A stretch of 10,750 nucleotides of DNA, taken from Flammeovirgaceae bacterium (lineage in GTDB: Bacteria > Bacteroidota > Bacteroidia > Cytophagales > MED-G16). Made by a program: the position numbers and the translations under genes. The notes under the pieces were generated by a model that worked only from the letters and a program-made list of their open reading frames with translations, searched no databases and was not told the DNA's origin. Below, in pieces: positions 1 through 7,287 of the stretch (its first letter is position 1; every line of letters begins with the position of its first letter). The stretch is taken from positions 15,398 through 26,147 of the forward strand of contig NZUF01000028.1 of assembly GCA_002696995.1 (NCBI GenBank). Direction: 5' to 3'.

Positions 1-360
1 AGTTGTCTGAGTTACAGAAATACTAATTACCACATTATCATTTCTTAACAATTTACTTTTATCGTTATTCTGAAATTGCCAAGAACCGGAGTTAGGCCAT
101 ACACCAGAATCAATTGAATTTGTAGTTGCATAATTACCACCAGTTTTAGAGGCTCCAGATATTGTAAGAGTTAAGTCTTTAAATTCAGAAATAACATTAT
201 TATCCTTCACTGCTGAAGAAGCATCTTTTAAAATCCAAGTACCATTCAATAAATTTGCTTGAATATCCAAAGGATCATCAGGTTCTGGTGTTGGATCTAC
301 ACTATTACATGCAAATAAAATTGATAAAAAAAATGTGATATTTAAAAATATATTTTTCAT
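1..360 (-). CDS. Secreted lipoprotein, partial (C-terminus beyond left edge)
   Basis: The first 120 codons of a minus-strand gene are present; the rest lies off the left edge. Residues 1-17 are a hydrophobic signal ending in LFA before Cys18, a good lipobox (LFAC), so the mature protein should be lipidated and anchored in a membrane, probably the outer one. After the Cys comes a Pro/Asp/Glu-rich linker (about residues 21-31), then a beta-rich-looking domain beginning LLNGTWILKDAS with Ser/Gly/Thr-rich strands. This resembles small lipocalin-like or DUF5004-like Bacteroidota lipoproteins, but I cannot assign the family firmly. It follows the TonB-dependent receptor on the same strand with a 96-bp gap that contains a terminator, so it may be transcribed separately or by read-through. 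It is not a SusD: the visible part lacks SusD features. The ligand is unknown. Confidence 0.8.
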   Translation of the reverse strand, partial: MKNIFLNITFFLSILFACNSVDPTPEPDDPLDIQANLLNGTWILKDASSAVKDNNVISEFKDLTLTISGASKTGGNYATTNSIDSGVWPNSGSWQFQNNDKSKLLRNDNVVISISVTQTT

Positions 361-401
361 AGCTCAAATCTAATTTATAAAAGTTAAAGAATATAATTAG
401 T

Positions 402-436
402 AAAAAAAAAAAGGTCATCATTTAAATGATGACCTT
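402..436 (-). terminator. Intrinsic terminator of the TonB-dependent receptor gene
   Basis: Positions 411-436 are a perfect 26-bp palindrome (half-site AAGGTCATCATTT). On the minus strand the stem is followed immediately by an unbroken T-run (complement of A402-A412). It lies 20 bp beyond the receptor stop codon and before the lipoprotein start. There is no T-run on the plus-strand side, so it works as a minus-strand, one-way terminator. Confidence 0.9.
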
Positions 437-456
437 CTTATTAAGAAATTTTATAA

Positions 457-3105
457 CTAGAAGTTTAACTTTAAAGAAAAGTTTAAAGTCCTTCCCCAAC
501 TTGGAAATCCTTCTCCAAGTGATCCACCACTTTCAATACCTCTAGCCCAATAAATTTCATCTAAGATATTATAACCTTGTACTTGTGCATATGCACCAAT
601 ATTACCTAATTTAAACCTAGCACCAACTCTTAAGTCAAGTACTCCATAGTTATCCATTTGGTAAGGTTGACTATTAGCTAAGTTTTTATCATCTCTATCA
701 GAAACATCATAATCTGAATAAAGCTTAGCATTATATAAATACTGTCCACCTACATCTAATACCTTATTAATTTGATATCTACCTGTAAATCCAATTTGAC
801 TTTGTGGATGATTTCCAACATATAAATTAGCAGAATAAATATCAACAGTAATAATATCAAGGTCTCCATCACTTCTTATCTCTCCTTGAACATCATTTGC
901 CCATCTCCAATCTCCTAAAGAAATCATTCCACCAATGTCTAATTTTGGATTGAATTTAGTATTCCACTCTAATTCGACACCTTTATGTAAAGCATTTTGA
1001 TTTCTAATAGCTGATCTTGTAGCAACTCCATTGATAGTTACTCTAGGAGATAAAAGACCTTTATCCATCCACTTAGTATAATAAGCATTGATCTTAGCAG
1101 CAAATTTATTAGACTTAAATCCATAACCAAACTCTAAAGATCTAGCTTTCTCATTTTCTAAGGGATCAACAACTACATTTTGGTAGTTAGTAAATACAAA
1201 TCCAAAGAAAGGAGCTCTAGAAAAAGAACCAGCGTTTAAATAGATATTACTCATTTCTGAAAAGTTAAAATTAAATCCAGCTTTTACATTGTGTCCAGTT
1301 ATATTAACTTTTTCAGATGTTTGATCTTTTCCTCCATTTTCTACACCTGCATAATTCATTCTATCAACCCTAACATACTGAGTCCTAGAAACTGATCCAC
1401 CTGCAAAAGCAGAAAACTTATCATCACTGTATTCTAATTGACCATGTAAACCAGCATATCTATGAATACCATCATTATCATAAGCAATTCTTTGATTTTC
1501 AGGAGTTTTATCAAAAAATAATGAGGTTGAATTTTCATTAACATACTTTAAATGATCTCTAATTCCACCATCTCCATAAGAAGACTTTTCAGAATTTCTA
1601 CTATAATCAACAGTATACTTATATAGTTCAAGCCAATGAGAACCTCCTAATAAGTTTCTTACTTCTCTGAAATGCTCTCCAGTATAAGTTCTTGCATCTA
1701 AACCAACAGTTAAAGATAAATTATCATTAAACTCATGTTCAAGATTTGTAAGAACTCCATACCACTTATGATTATTTACAGAATTCCTTAAAATTAAAGA
1801 AGAACCCTTTGTTGCAGAAAGACCATATGAACCAGAATTGCCCTGATTTGCAACATTATCATCTACAACAGCATCCCAGTTAATCAAACCATCTGAAGTT
1901 CTGTCTTGATCTCCATAATATCTACCATAAGAACCAAGAGGACCTGATCCTCCTCCTTTACCATAAGAAGCATACACTGAAGTATTTAGAGAAGTGTTCT
2001 CATTCATATTGTAATAATGGTTAAGTACTATGTGAGGTTTGTGATAATAATTATTTCTTCCACTTAATTCTTCACCATCTAAATAACCCCAATCTCTGTT
2101 ATACTTGTGACCATACTGATCAACTTCAGCAGGAGTTAAATACTGGTCTCTTTGTCCATGTTTCTGTGGAGCACCGATAGCAGTAAGAACTAATGAATTA
2201 TTTTCATTAAACTCTTTTGTGACAGAAAGAAAATAAGTGTTAGCATTCACATAAGTTCCATCTACATATCCATTACCATCAGTTCTTGAGTAAAGTAATG
2301 ATACTGCCCAGTCTCTATTTAATCTACCAGAATTATAAGAAATTGTTTCCTTAAATTGTCCGTAATCAGAAACTTGTTGTAGATATGAACCGCCTTTCTT
2401 AGAATCAATTGATTTTGTTATAATGTTAATAGTACCACCAATTGAACCAATAGCTAATTTAGAAGCACCAAGACCTCTTACGACTTGCATTGCAGAAGTT
2501 ACATCTCCTAATCCATTCCAGTTAGACCAGTAAACTCTACCATTTTCCATATCATTAACAGGAACACCGTTTATCATAACAGTTATATTTTCCTGAGCAA
2601 ATCCTCTAATATATACTCTTGAATCACCTACACCTCCACCTTCTTTCGTAGTATAAACACCAGGAGTCATTTTTAAAAGTTCTGGAACTTCTTGAGTACC
2701 AGCATACTCTTCAACATATCTTGTTGAAACATTAGAGAAAGTTGTCGGTGTTTTTCTATCAATACCGTAATCAGCTGTAACTCTAACTTCGTCAAGAGAA
2801 ATGTTAAGAGAATTCATTTTAATCGTTCCAAGATCTCCAGAATAATTTAATTCTAAATCATCATATCCAATATATGAGATTAGTACTATATCGCTTGAAG
2901 AAGCATTAGAAGAAAATGAAAAAGATCCATCTAGACCTGTAAATGTACCATCTGTAGTTCCCTTAATAGATACATTAGCTCCAATAAGAGGCTCATTAGA
3001 TGAACCATCTACAACGACACCAGAAACTAGTGATTGTGAAAAGGAGGTAAATGAAATAAGAGAAACTACAAAAAATTGTAATAAAATTTTGTAATTGTTT
3101 TTCAT
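457..3105 (-). CDS. TonB-dependent outer-membrane receptor with carboxypeptidase-regulatory-like N-terminal domain
   Basis: This outer-membrane beta-barrel importer takes up a large or scarce ligand using energy passed from TonB/ExbBD. I chose the internal ATG at 3105 over the one at 3129 because it begins directly with a signal peptide (MKNNYKILLQ..., cleavage near residue 23), giving 882 aa. Domains in order: a CarboxypepD_reg-like Ig fold at about 26-112 (SGVVVD...PLIGANVSIKGT), a plug at about 118-232 (PELLKMTPGV, YIRGF, NGVPVND, VVRG, GSIGGTINIITK), then a long barrel ending in an aromatic C-terminal strand (LNFSLKLNF). The barrel contains a Gly-rich loop (GKGGGSGPLGSYGRYYGD). No SusD gene follows, so a glycan-uptake SusCD pair is not supported. 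A small lipoprotein lies downstream, beyond a terminator. The family annotation is firm; the substrate (siderophore, metal chelate, peptide or other) cannot be told from sequence alone. Confidence 0.95.
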   Translation of the reverse strand: MKNNYKILLQFFVVSLISFTSFSQSLVSGVVVDGSSNEPLIGANVSIKGTTDGTFTGLDGSFSFSSNASSSDIVLISYIGYDDLELNYSGDLGTIKMNSLNISLDEVRVTADYGIDRKTPTTFSNVSTRYVEEYAGTQEVPELLKMTPGVYTTKEGGGVGDSRVYIRGFAQENITVMINGVPVNDMENGRVYWSNWNGLGDVTSAMQVVRGLGASKLAIGSIGGTINIITKSIDSKKGGSYLQQVSDYGQFKETISYNSGRLNRDWAVSLLYSRTDGNGYVDGTYVNANTYFLSVTKEFNENNSLVLTAIGAPQKHGQRDQYLTPAEVDQYGHKYNRDWGYLDGEELSGRNNYYHKPHIVLNHYYNMNENTSLNTSVYASYGKGGGSGPLGSYGRYYGDQDRTSDGLINWDAVVDDNVANQGNSGSYGLSATKGSSLILRNSVNNHKWYGVLTNLEHEFNDNLSLTVGLDARTYTGEHFREVRNLLGGSHWLELYKYTVDYSRNSEKSSYGDGGIRDHLKYVNENSTSLFFDKTPENQRIAYDNDGIHRYAGLHGQLEYSDDKFSAFAGGSVSRTQYVRVDRMNYAGVENGGKDQTSEKVNITGHNVKAGFNFNFSEMSNIYLNAGSFSRAPFFGFVFTNYQNVVVDPLENEKARSLEFGYGFKSNKFAAKINAYYTKWMDKGLLSPRVTINGVATRSAIRNQNALHKGVELEWNTKFNPKLDIGGMISLGDWRWANDVQGEIRSDGDLDIITVDIYSANLYVGNHPQSQIGFTGRYQINKVLDVGGQYLYNAKLYSDYDVSDRDDKNLANSQPYQMDNYGVLDLRVGARFKLGNIGAYAQVQGYNILDEIYWARGIESGGSLGEGFPSWGRTLNFSLKLNF

Positions 3106-3130
3106 AATTAGTGTAAAGTTATAAATCAAA

Positions 3131-3171
3131 GGTTTAAACTTAATATATATATGTTAATTTAGTTTTAAACC
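3131..3171. promoter_or_regulatory. Imperfect inverted repeat between divergent genes, possible operator
   Basis: GGTTTAAACT at 3131-3140 and AGTTTTAAACC at 3161-3171 are inverted copies with one extra T in the right arm. They flank a 20-bp alternating T/A core. The repeat sits between the receptor gene, starting at 3105 on the minus strand, and the small gene at 3247 on the plus strand, where a regulator controlling either could bind. In DNA this AT-rich, such dyads also arise by chance, and I do not recognise the site. Confidence 0.25.
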
Positions 3172-3246
3172 AATATTATTAAAACTGCTTAGAATCCTAA
3201 ATTGCTTTAATATTTAAATTTAATCAATTTTTATATAAATTTGGAT

Positions 3247-3741
3247 ATGTCTATTAAGCTATTTAAGCAAGATAAAAATTATATATTAAAAAAGGTCCAA
3301 AGGAAAACCAAAAACCAACTTTTAAAAAATCTTATAAAAAAATCAATAATTAAATATGAGCTTGAATCAAACCCTCTTGGTTTAATTGATTCAACCAGTT
3401 TAAGTTTAAAAAAATATGAAATTAATCATGAGAGTAAATTGAATTTTTTTTACAAAAAAATTTCTACGATATATAGATATAACTATGGTGAAGTCCAATT
3501 AAGTTTTTTATGGGATGGGAGTTCACATAATGAGTTTTATAAAAATAGATGGATACGTTTTTTTAAAAAAGAAACTAAAAAAATGATTCAAAATAATCGT
3601 TTTTTAAAATATATTCTCTCAATAACTGTTTTTGGTAATAAGATGAATAATATTTCTGAAAATCAATATAAACTTTCTACTTATATAAGAAAGGAATTTA
3701 AAATTCAAGTATTTAAAAAAAAAGGAGTCGTCATTCGATAA
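3247..3741 (+). CDS. Hypothetical lysine-rich protein
   Basis: I do not recognise this protein. It is 164 aa from the ATG at 3247; a TTG six bases upstream (3241) is a less likely start. It is strikingly basic: I count 29 lysines, clustered at residues 4-36, 107-112 and 149-159. There is no signal peptide or membrane segment. The middle part has an aromatic and charged stretch (LSFLWDGSSHNEFYKNRW, 86-102) that looks like a folded globular core. The basic charge would suit nucleic-acid or ribosome binding, but this is inference from composition only. The long open frame in very AT-rich DNA, and the lack of a better frame on either strand, support a real gene. A run of nine A's at 3715-3723 near the 3' end could be a slippage site. 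The next gene starts 14 bp downstream, suggesting co-transcription. Confidence 0.6.
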   Translation: MSIKLFKQDKNYILKKVQRKTKNQLLKNLIKKSIIKYELESNPLGLIDSTSLSLKKYEINHESKLNFFYKKISTIYRYNYGEVQLSFLWDGSSHNEFYKNRWIRFFKKETKKMIQNNRFLKYILSITVFGNKMNNISENQYKLSTYIRKEFKIQVFKKKGVVIR

Positions 3742-3755
3742 AATAAATTAATAAT

Positions 3756-4295
3756 TTGAGATCAATATTTTTTTTTATTTTTTTATTTTCATCATACAAC
3801 TCTTATACACAATCAACAGAGATTGAAAATTTTATTTTAAAGAAAGAATACTATAAAGCTGATTCGATTCTAAAAAAATATATTATTAATAATAATAAAG
3901 TTTCTTCTGAGTTAACATTCTTATTTGGTAAAAACTCTTTTTTTCTCAAAAAATATAAACAGTCTATAAATTGGCTTAATAAGTATTTAGAGCTGAAAGG
4001 GGAATTAGGAAAATATTCAGATGAATCAATTAGGTTTTTAGAACTTTCAAATGCAAAAAACATTTTAGAATCAGAGAAAGATATTGAAAATGTTTATGTG
4101 CAATTATTTTCATATAATTATATAGAATGTGAAAATGACAGAAAAATATGCCCCATATGTGAGGGGAGTTCAGTAATTATTATAGAAACAGAAGTATCAA
4201 AAATTTATAAAACTTGTCCATTTAGTGACAATAAAGGGTTTTTAACTTGTGATGAATATAATATGTTTTTAAGAGGAGAACTAAACTACAACTAA
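3756..4295 (+). CDS. Putative secreted protein with repeat-like helices and degenerate DnaJ-like zinc motif
   Basis: The product is 179 aa. The frame is closed by a TAA at 3744-3746, and the only standard start before the hydrophobic N-terminus is TTG at 3756. Residues 1-19 (MRSIFFFIFLFSSYNSYTQ) look like a signal peptide, so the protein probably reaches the periplasm. Residues 25-80 look helical and TPR-like (EYYKADSILKKYI, KKYKQSINWLNKYLEL). The C-terminal part carries CPICEGS (Cys132, Cys135) and CPFSDNKGFLTC (Cys154, Cys165). This resembles the CxxCxGxG zinc-binding repeats of DnaJ-type proteins, but the second pair has Ser157 where a Cys is expected, so zinc binding is uncertain. The role is unknown. 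The gene probably shares a transcript with the basic protein 14 bp upstream. Its TAA overlaps the stop of the convergent DUF819 gene. Confidence 0.7.
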   Translation: MRSIFFFIFLFSSYNSYTQSTEIENFILKKEYYKADSILKKYIINNNKVSSELTFLFGKNSFFLKKYKQSINWLNKYLELKGELGKYSDESIRFLELSNAKNILESEKDIENVYVQLFSYNYIECENDRKICPICEGSSVIIIETEVSKIYKTCPFSDNKGFLTCDEYNMFLRGELNYN

Positions 4296-5518
4296 ACCAT
4301 ACTTTGCATTATTATACCACATATATATGCTGCATAAGTACCTACAGCATATCCTAAAACTGCTAAAAGTACTCCAACAGCAGCAAGAGATGGATGGAAA
4401 GCAGATGCAACAATTGGAGCAGATGCAGCTCCACCAACATTGGCTTGACTCCCTACTGCTACAAAAAAGAATGGAGCTTTTATAATTTTAGCTACTGTTA
4501 TTAAGAGAATAAAATGAAAACCTATCCAAATAAATCCAAGAAGAAATAAACCCGGATTTTGAAAAATAGCAAATAAATCCATCTTTAATCCTATTGTTAA
4601 AACTAATATATATATAAATAAACCACCTATTTTGGATGAACCAGCACCTTCTAATTTTCTAAGTTTAGTAAATGATAATAATATACCTAAAGAAGTAGAA
4701 ATAATTACCAGCCAAAAGAATTTTGAACCTAAACTATACTTTTCAAGAAAAGGGTAATTATTTAAAATTAATGAGGAAAGAATATCACCAAAAAAATGAG
4801 AAAATCCTGTTACCCCAAACCCTACTGAAAGAATAAAAATTAAATCTTTAAGATCTGGAATTTTCATTATACTTCGATTATAATTTTCTATTCTATTTTT
4901 AATTTCTTCTATGGAACTACTATCAGCGTTTAACCTTTTATCAATTGATTTGCTGTTATTAACACCTACCAATAAAAAAGCTAATAATACATTAGCACAT
5001 ATAATATCTACTGCTACCATTTTAGAAAATAAAGTGGAATCAACATTAAAAACTTCCATCATAGCAGCTTGGTTTGCTCCACCTCCTATCCAACTACCAG
5101 CTATAGTTGTCATGCCATTAGCAAGCTCCTTAATTTCAATATTCAAAATATCTGGGAAAAAAAATTTAATGGTAAATAACGCAAAAGGGCCTCCTAGCAA
5201 AATCCCTAAAGTTCCAGTAAAGAACATAATCAAGGCTTTTGGGCCTAACTTAATAATTTCTTTTAAGTCTACACTTATTGTTAATAGAACTAAGGAACAA
5301 GGAAGTAGATATCTTGAAGCAACATAATATAAGTTTGAATTATCTGAATTAATTATACCAGTAGTATTAAGAAATGATGGTAAAAAATAACAGACTAAAA
5401 TAACTGGAAAAAATGTGTAAAAATTTTTCCAAAAAGATGATGTAGAGTTGTACGTTAAAAATACTAAACCTAGTATTGAAAATAATATACCAAAAATTAC
5501 TGCATCATTTGTTATCAT
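4292..5518 (-). CDS. DUF819 family integral membrane protein (putative transporter)
   Basis: This 408-aa inner-membrane protein has roughly ten or more hydrophobic segments along its whole length, a size normal for the DUF819 (YjcL-like) family. Family-like signatures are the Gly-rich stretch TTIAGSWIGGGANQAAM (137-153) and a related GSQANVGGAASAPIVA (356-371). The two similar motifs in the two halves suggest a duplicated transporter-like fold. A polar, charged loop at about 188-222 probably lies in the cytoplasm. No substrate is established to my knowledge. The gene is divergent from the ilvDBNC operon across about 100 bp, which makes a link to branched-chain amino acids or keto acids conceivable, but this is inference from position only. 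The start is the ATG at 5518. The stop overlaps by 4 bp the stop of the convergent gene ending at 4295. Confidence 0.9.
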   Translation of the reverse strand: MITNDAVIFGILFSILGLVFLTYNSTSSFWKNFYTFFPVILVCYFLPSFLNTTGIINSDNSNLYYVASRYLLPCSLVLLTISVDLKEIIKLGPKALIMFFTGTLGILLGGPFALFTIKFFFPDILNIEIKELANGMTTIAGSWIGGGANQAAMMEVFNVDSTLFSKMVAVDIICANVLLAFLLVGVNNSKSIDKRLNADSSSIEEIKNRIENYNRSIMKIPDLKDLIFILSVGFGVTGFSHFFGDILSSLILNNYPFLEKYSLGSKFFWLVIISTSLGILLSFTKLRKLEGAGSSKIGGLFIYILVLTIGLKMDLFAIFQNPGLFLLGFIWIGFHFILLITVAKIIKAPFFFVAVGSQANVGGAASAPIVASAFHPSLAAVGVLLAVLGYAVGTYAAYICGIIMQSMV

Positions 5519-5588
5519 ACTTTCAAATAAAAACTTTAATAACTACTTTTATAACAAACTAATATAGTTACTAATTTATATTATTAAT

Positions 5589-5616
5589 TCCATTCCTTAG
5601 GAGAATGGATTTTTTT
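5589..5616 (+). promoter_or_regulatory. Terminator-like hairpin in the ilvD leader, possible attenuator
   Basis: TCCATTC (5589-5595) pairs with GAATGGA (5603-5609), a 7-bp stem with a 7-base loop, followed directly by seven T's (5610-5616). ilvD most likely starts at 5620, so this intrinsic-terminator shape sits in its 5' leader. A weaker competing stem (TCCT/AGGA at 5594-5602) overlaps it. Amino-acid operons are often controlled by leader attenuation, and that is the natural reading. However, I find no ATG-started leader peptide rich in Ile, Val or Leu codons in 5519-5588. The alternative is that it serves as an end signal for stray upstream transcription. Confidence 0.45.
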
Positions 5617-5619
5617 ATT

Positions 5620-7284
5620 ATGAAACTAAATAAATATAGTAAGAAAATAACACAAGATGAGTCTCTTCCAGCTGCTCAGGCGATGCTCTATGGAATTGGA
5701 CTTACAGATAATGATTTAAAAAAACCTCAAATAGGTATTGCTAGTACCGGATTTGAAGGAAATCCATGTAATATGCACCTTAATGATCTAGCTAAAGAAA
5801 TTAAAACTAGTGTTTTAGATGAAAATTTAGTTGGCTTAATATTTAATACCATTGGAGTTAGTGATGGAATAACTAATGGAACAGAAGGGATGACTTATTC
5901 ACTTATTTCTAGAGAGATAATTGCAGATTCAATAGAAACTATTGTAAATGCTCAATTTTATGATGGTCTTATATCTGTAGTTGGTTGTGATAAAAATATG
6001 CCAGGAGCAATGATGGCAATAGGAAGATTGAATAGACCTTCAATTCTAGTTTATGGTGGAACTATCAAATCCGGAAAATATAAAAATAAAAATTTAAATA
6101 TTGTATCAGCTTTTGAAGCATATGGGGAAAAAATAAAAGGAAATATATCAGATGATGATTATAAGGGAATTATTAAAAATAGTATTCCTGGTCCAGGAGC
6201 ATGTGGTGGAATGTACACTGCAAATACTATGTCTTCAGCGATTGAATGTTTAGGCATGAGTTTACCTTACAGTTCATCTAACCCAGCAGAAAGTAATAAT
6301 AAAATAGATGAAACTCATAGTATAGGAAAAGCAATTTACAATTTACTAAAAGAAGATATAAGACCTAAAGATATTATGACAAGAAAAGCATTTGAAAATG
6401 CTCTATCTATTATAATGATTTTAGGTGGTTCAACAAATGCTGTACTGCATTTAATTGCTATGGCAAAATCAGTTAATATTAAACTTTCTATTGATGATTT
6501 TCAGAAATTCAGTGACAAAACTCCATTTTTAGCTAATCTGAAACCTAGCGGTAAATTTTTAATGGAAGATCTCCATGAGATAGGTGGGACTCCAACTTTA
6601 ATGAAATATATGCTTGAAAATGGTTTCTTACATGGTGACTGTATGACAGTTACTGGAAAGACTATAGAAGAAAATTTAGAAAATATATCTCCAATAATTG
6701 ATAAAGAAATAATTAAACCCTTTAATAATCCAATTAAAAAGAGCGGACACATTCAAATTCTTTATGGCAATATTGCACCAGAAGGAGCAGTAGCAAAAAT
6801 TACAGGAAAAGAAGGTGAGATTTTTAAGGGCAAGGCTATAGTCTTTGAAAATGAATTTGAGGCCATTAAAGGGATTGAATCCAAAGTAAAAAAAGGAGAT
6901 GTAATAGTTATTAGAAATTCGGGACCAAAGGGGGGTCCAGGAATGCCTGAAATGTTAAAACCAACAAGTGCTGTTATTGGAGCTGGTCTTGGAAAAGAGG
7001 TAGCTCTCATTACTGATGGAAGATTTTCAGGTGGATCTCATGGGTTTGTTGTTGGACATATCTCACCAGAATCTTTTGAAGGTGGGCCAATTGGAATAAT
7101 AGAAAATGGAGATACAATTATTATTGATGCTATATCTAATAAAATTGATTTGAAAATTGATGATAAAGAGTTTGAAAAAAGATTTAAAAAAATAAAATTA
7201 CACAATCACAAAAAATACAAAGGTGTTGTTAAAAAATATATTAATAGTGTATCCTCTGCTTCAGAAGGATGTATTACCGATTAA
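5620..7284 (+). CDS. ilvD: Dihydroxy-acid dehydratase
   Basis: IlvD dehydrates 2,3-dihydroxy-isovalerate and 2,3-dihydroxy-3-methylvalerate to the keto acids that precede valine (and leucine) and isoleucine. I start it at 5620 ([12 protein letters not shown]), the usual N-terminus in this phylum, rather than at the ATG at 5605, which lies inside the leader hairpin; this gives 554 aa, a normal length. The three iron-sulfur cysteines are visible: Cys50 (NPCNMHLN), Cys123 ([12 protein letters not shown]) and Cys195 ([14 protein letters not shown]). Lys125, after CD, is the expected metal-site lysine. The C-terminal domain carries [15 protein letters not shown] and [20 protein letters not shown], and the end ([10 protein letters not shown]) is typical. 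It is the first gene of the ilvDBNC operon, three bases before ilvB. No defects are seen. Confidence 0.97.
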   Translation: MKLNKYSKKITQDESLPAAQAMLYGIGLTDNDLKKPQIGIASTGFEGNPCNMHLNDLAKEIKTSVLDENLVGLIFNTIGVSDGITNGTEGMTYSLISREIIADSIETIVNAQFYDGLISVVGCDKNMPGAMMAIGRLNRPSILVYGGTIKSGKYKNKNLNIVSAFEAYGEKIKGNISDDDYKGIIKNSIPGPGACGGMYTANTMSSAIECLGMSLPYSSSNPAESNNKIDETHSIGKAIYNLLKEDIRPKDIMTRKAFENALSIIMILGGSTNAVLHLIAMAKSVNIKLSIDDFQKFSDKTPFLANLKPSGKFLMEDLHEIGGTPTLMKYMLENGFLHGDCMTVTGKTIEENLENISPIIDKEIIKPFNNPIKKSGHIQILYGNIAPEGAVAKITGKEGEIFKGKAIVFENEFEAIKGIESKVKKGDVIVIRNSGPKGGPGMPEMLKPTSAVIGAGLGKEVALITDGRFSGGSHGFVVGHISPESFEGGPIGIIENGDTIIIDAISNKIDLKIDDKEFEKRFKKIKLHNHKKYKGVVKKYINSVSSASEGCITD

Positions 7285-7287
7285 GTT

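Noticed and set aside
3715..3746. Slippage at the A9 run fusing the lysine-rich gene to the next one
   Set aside because: Adding one A leads straight to the TAA at 3744, and the other shift also ends within a few codons, so no fusion results.
3851..4063. Minus-strand open frame of 70 codons
   Set aside because: It is antisense to the secreted-protein gene, which has a signal peptide and cysteine motif; nothing supports the antisense frame.
4911..5327. Plus-strand open frame of 138 codons
   Set aside because: It lies wholly inside the DUF819 gene on the other strand, whose family match and membrane pattern are clear.
5519..5588. Leader peptide for ilv attenuation
   Set aside because: No ATG, GTG or TTG opens a short frame here; the one frame with Ile-Val codons has no start codon.
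5599..5603. AGGAG as a Shine-Dalgarno site for ilvD
   Set aside because: It is 1 bp from the ATG at 5605 and 16 bp from the ATG at 5620, wrong for both; this phylum rarely relies on such sites. It forms part of the hairpin instead.
6501..7010. Two minus-strand open frames opposite ilvD
   Set aside because: They are antisense shadows of well-conserved ilvD coding sequence with no independent support.
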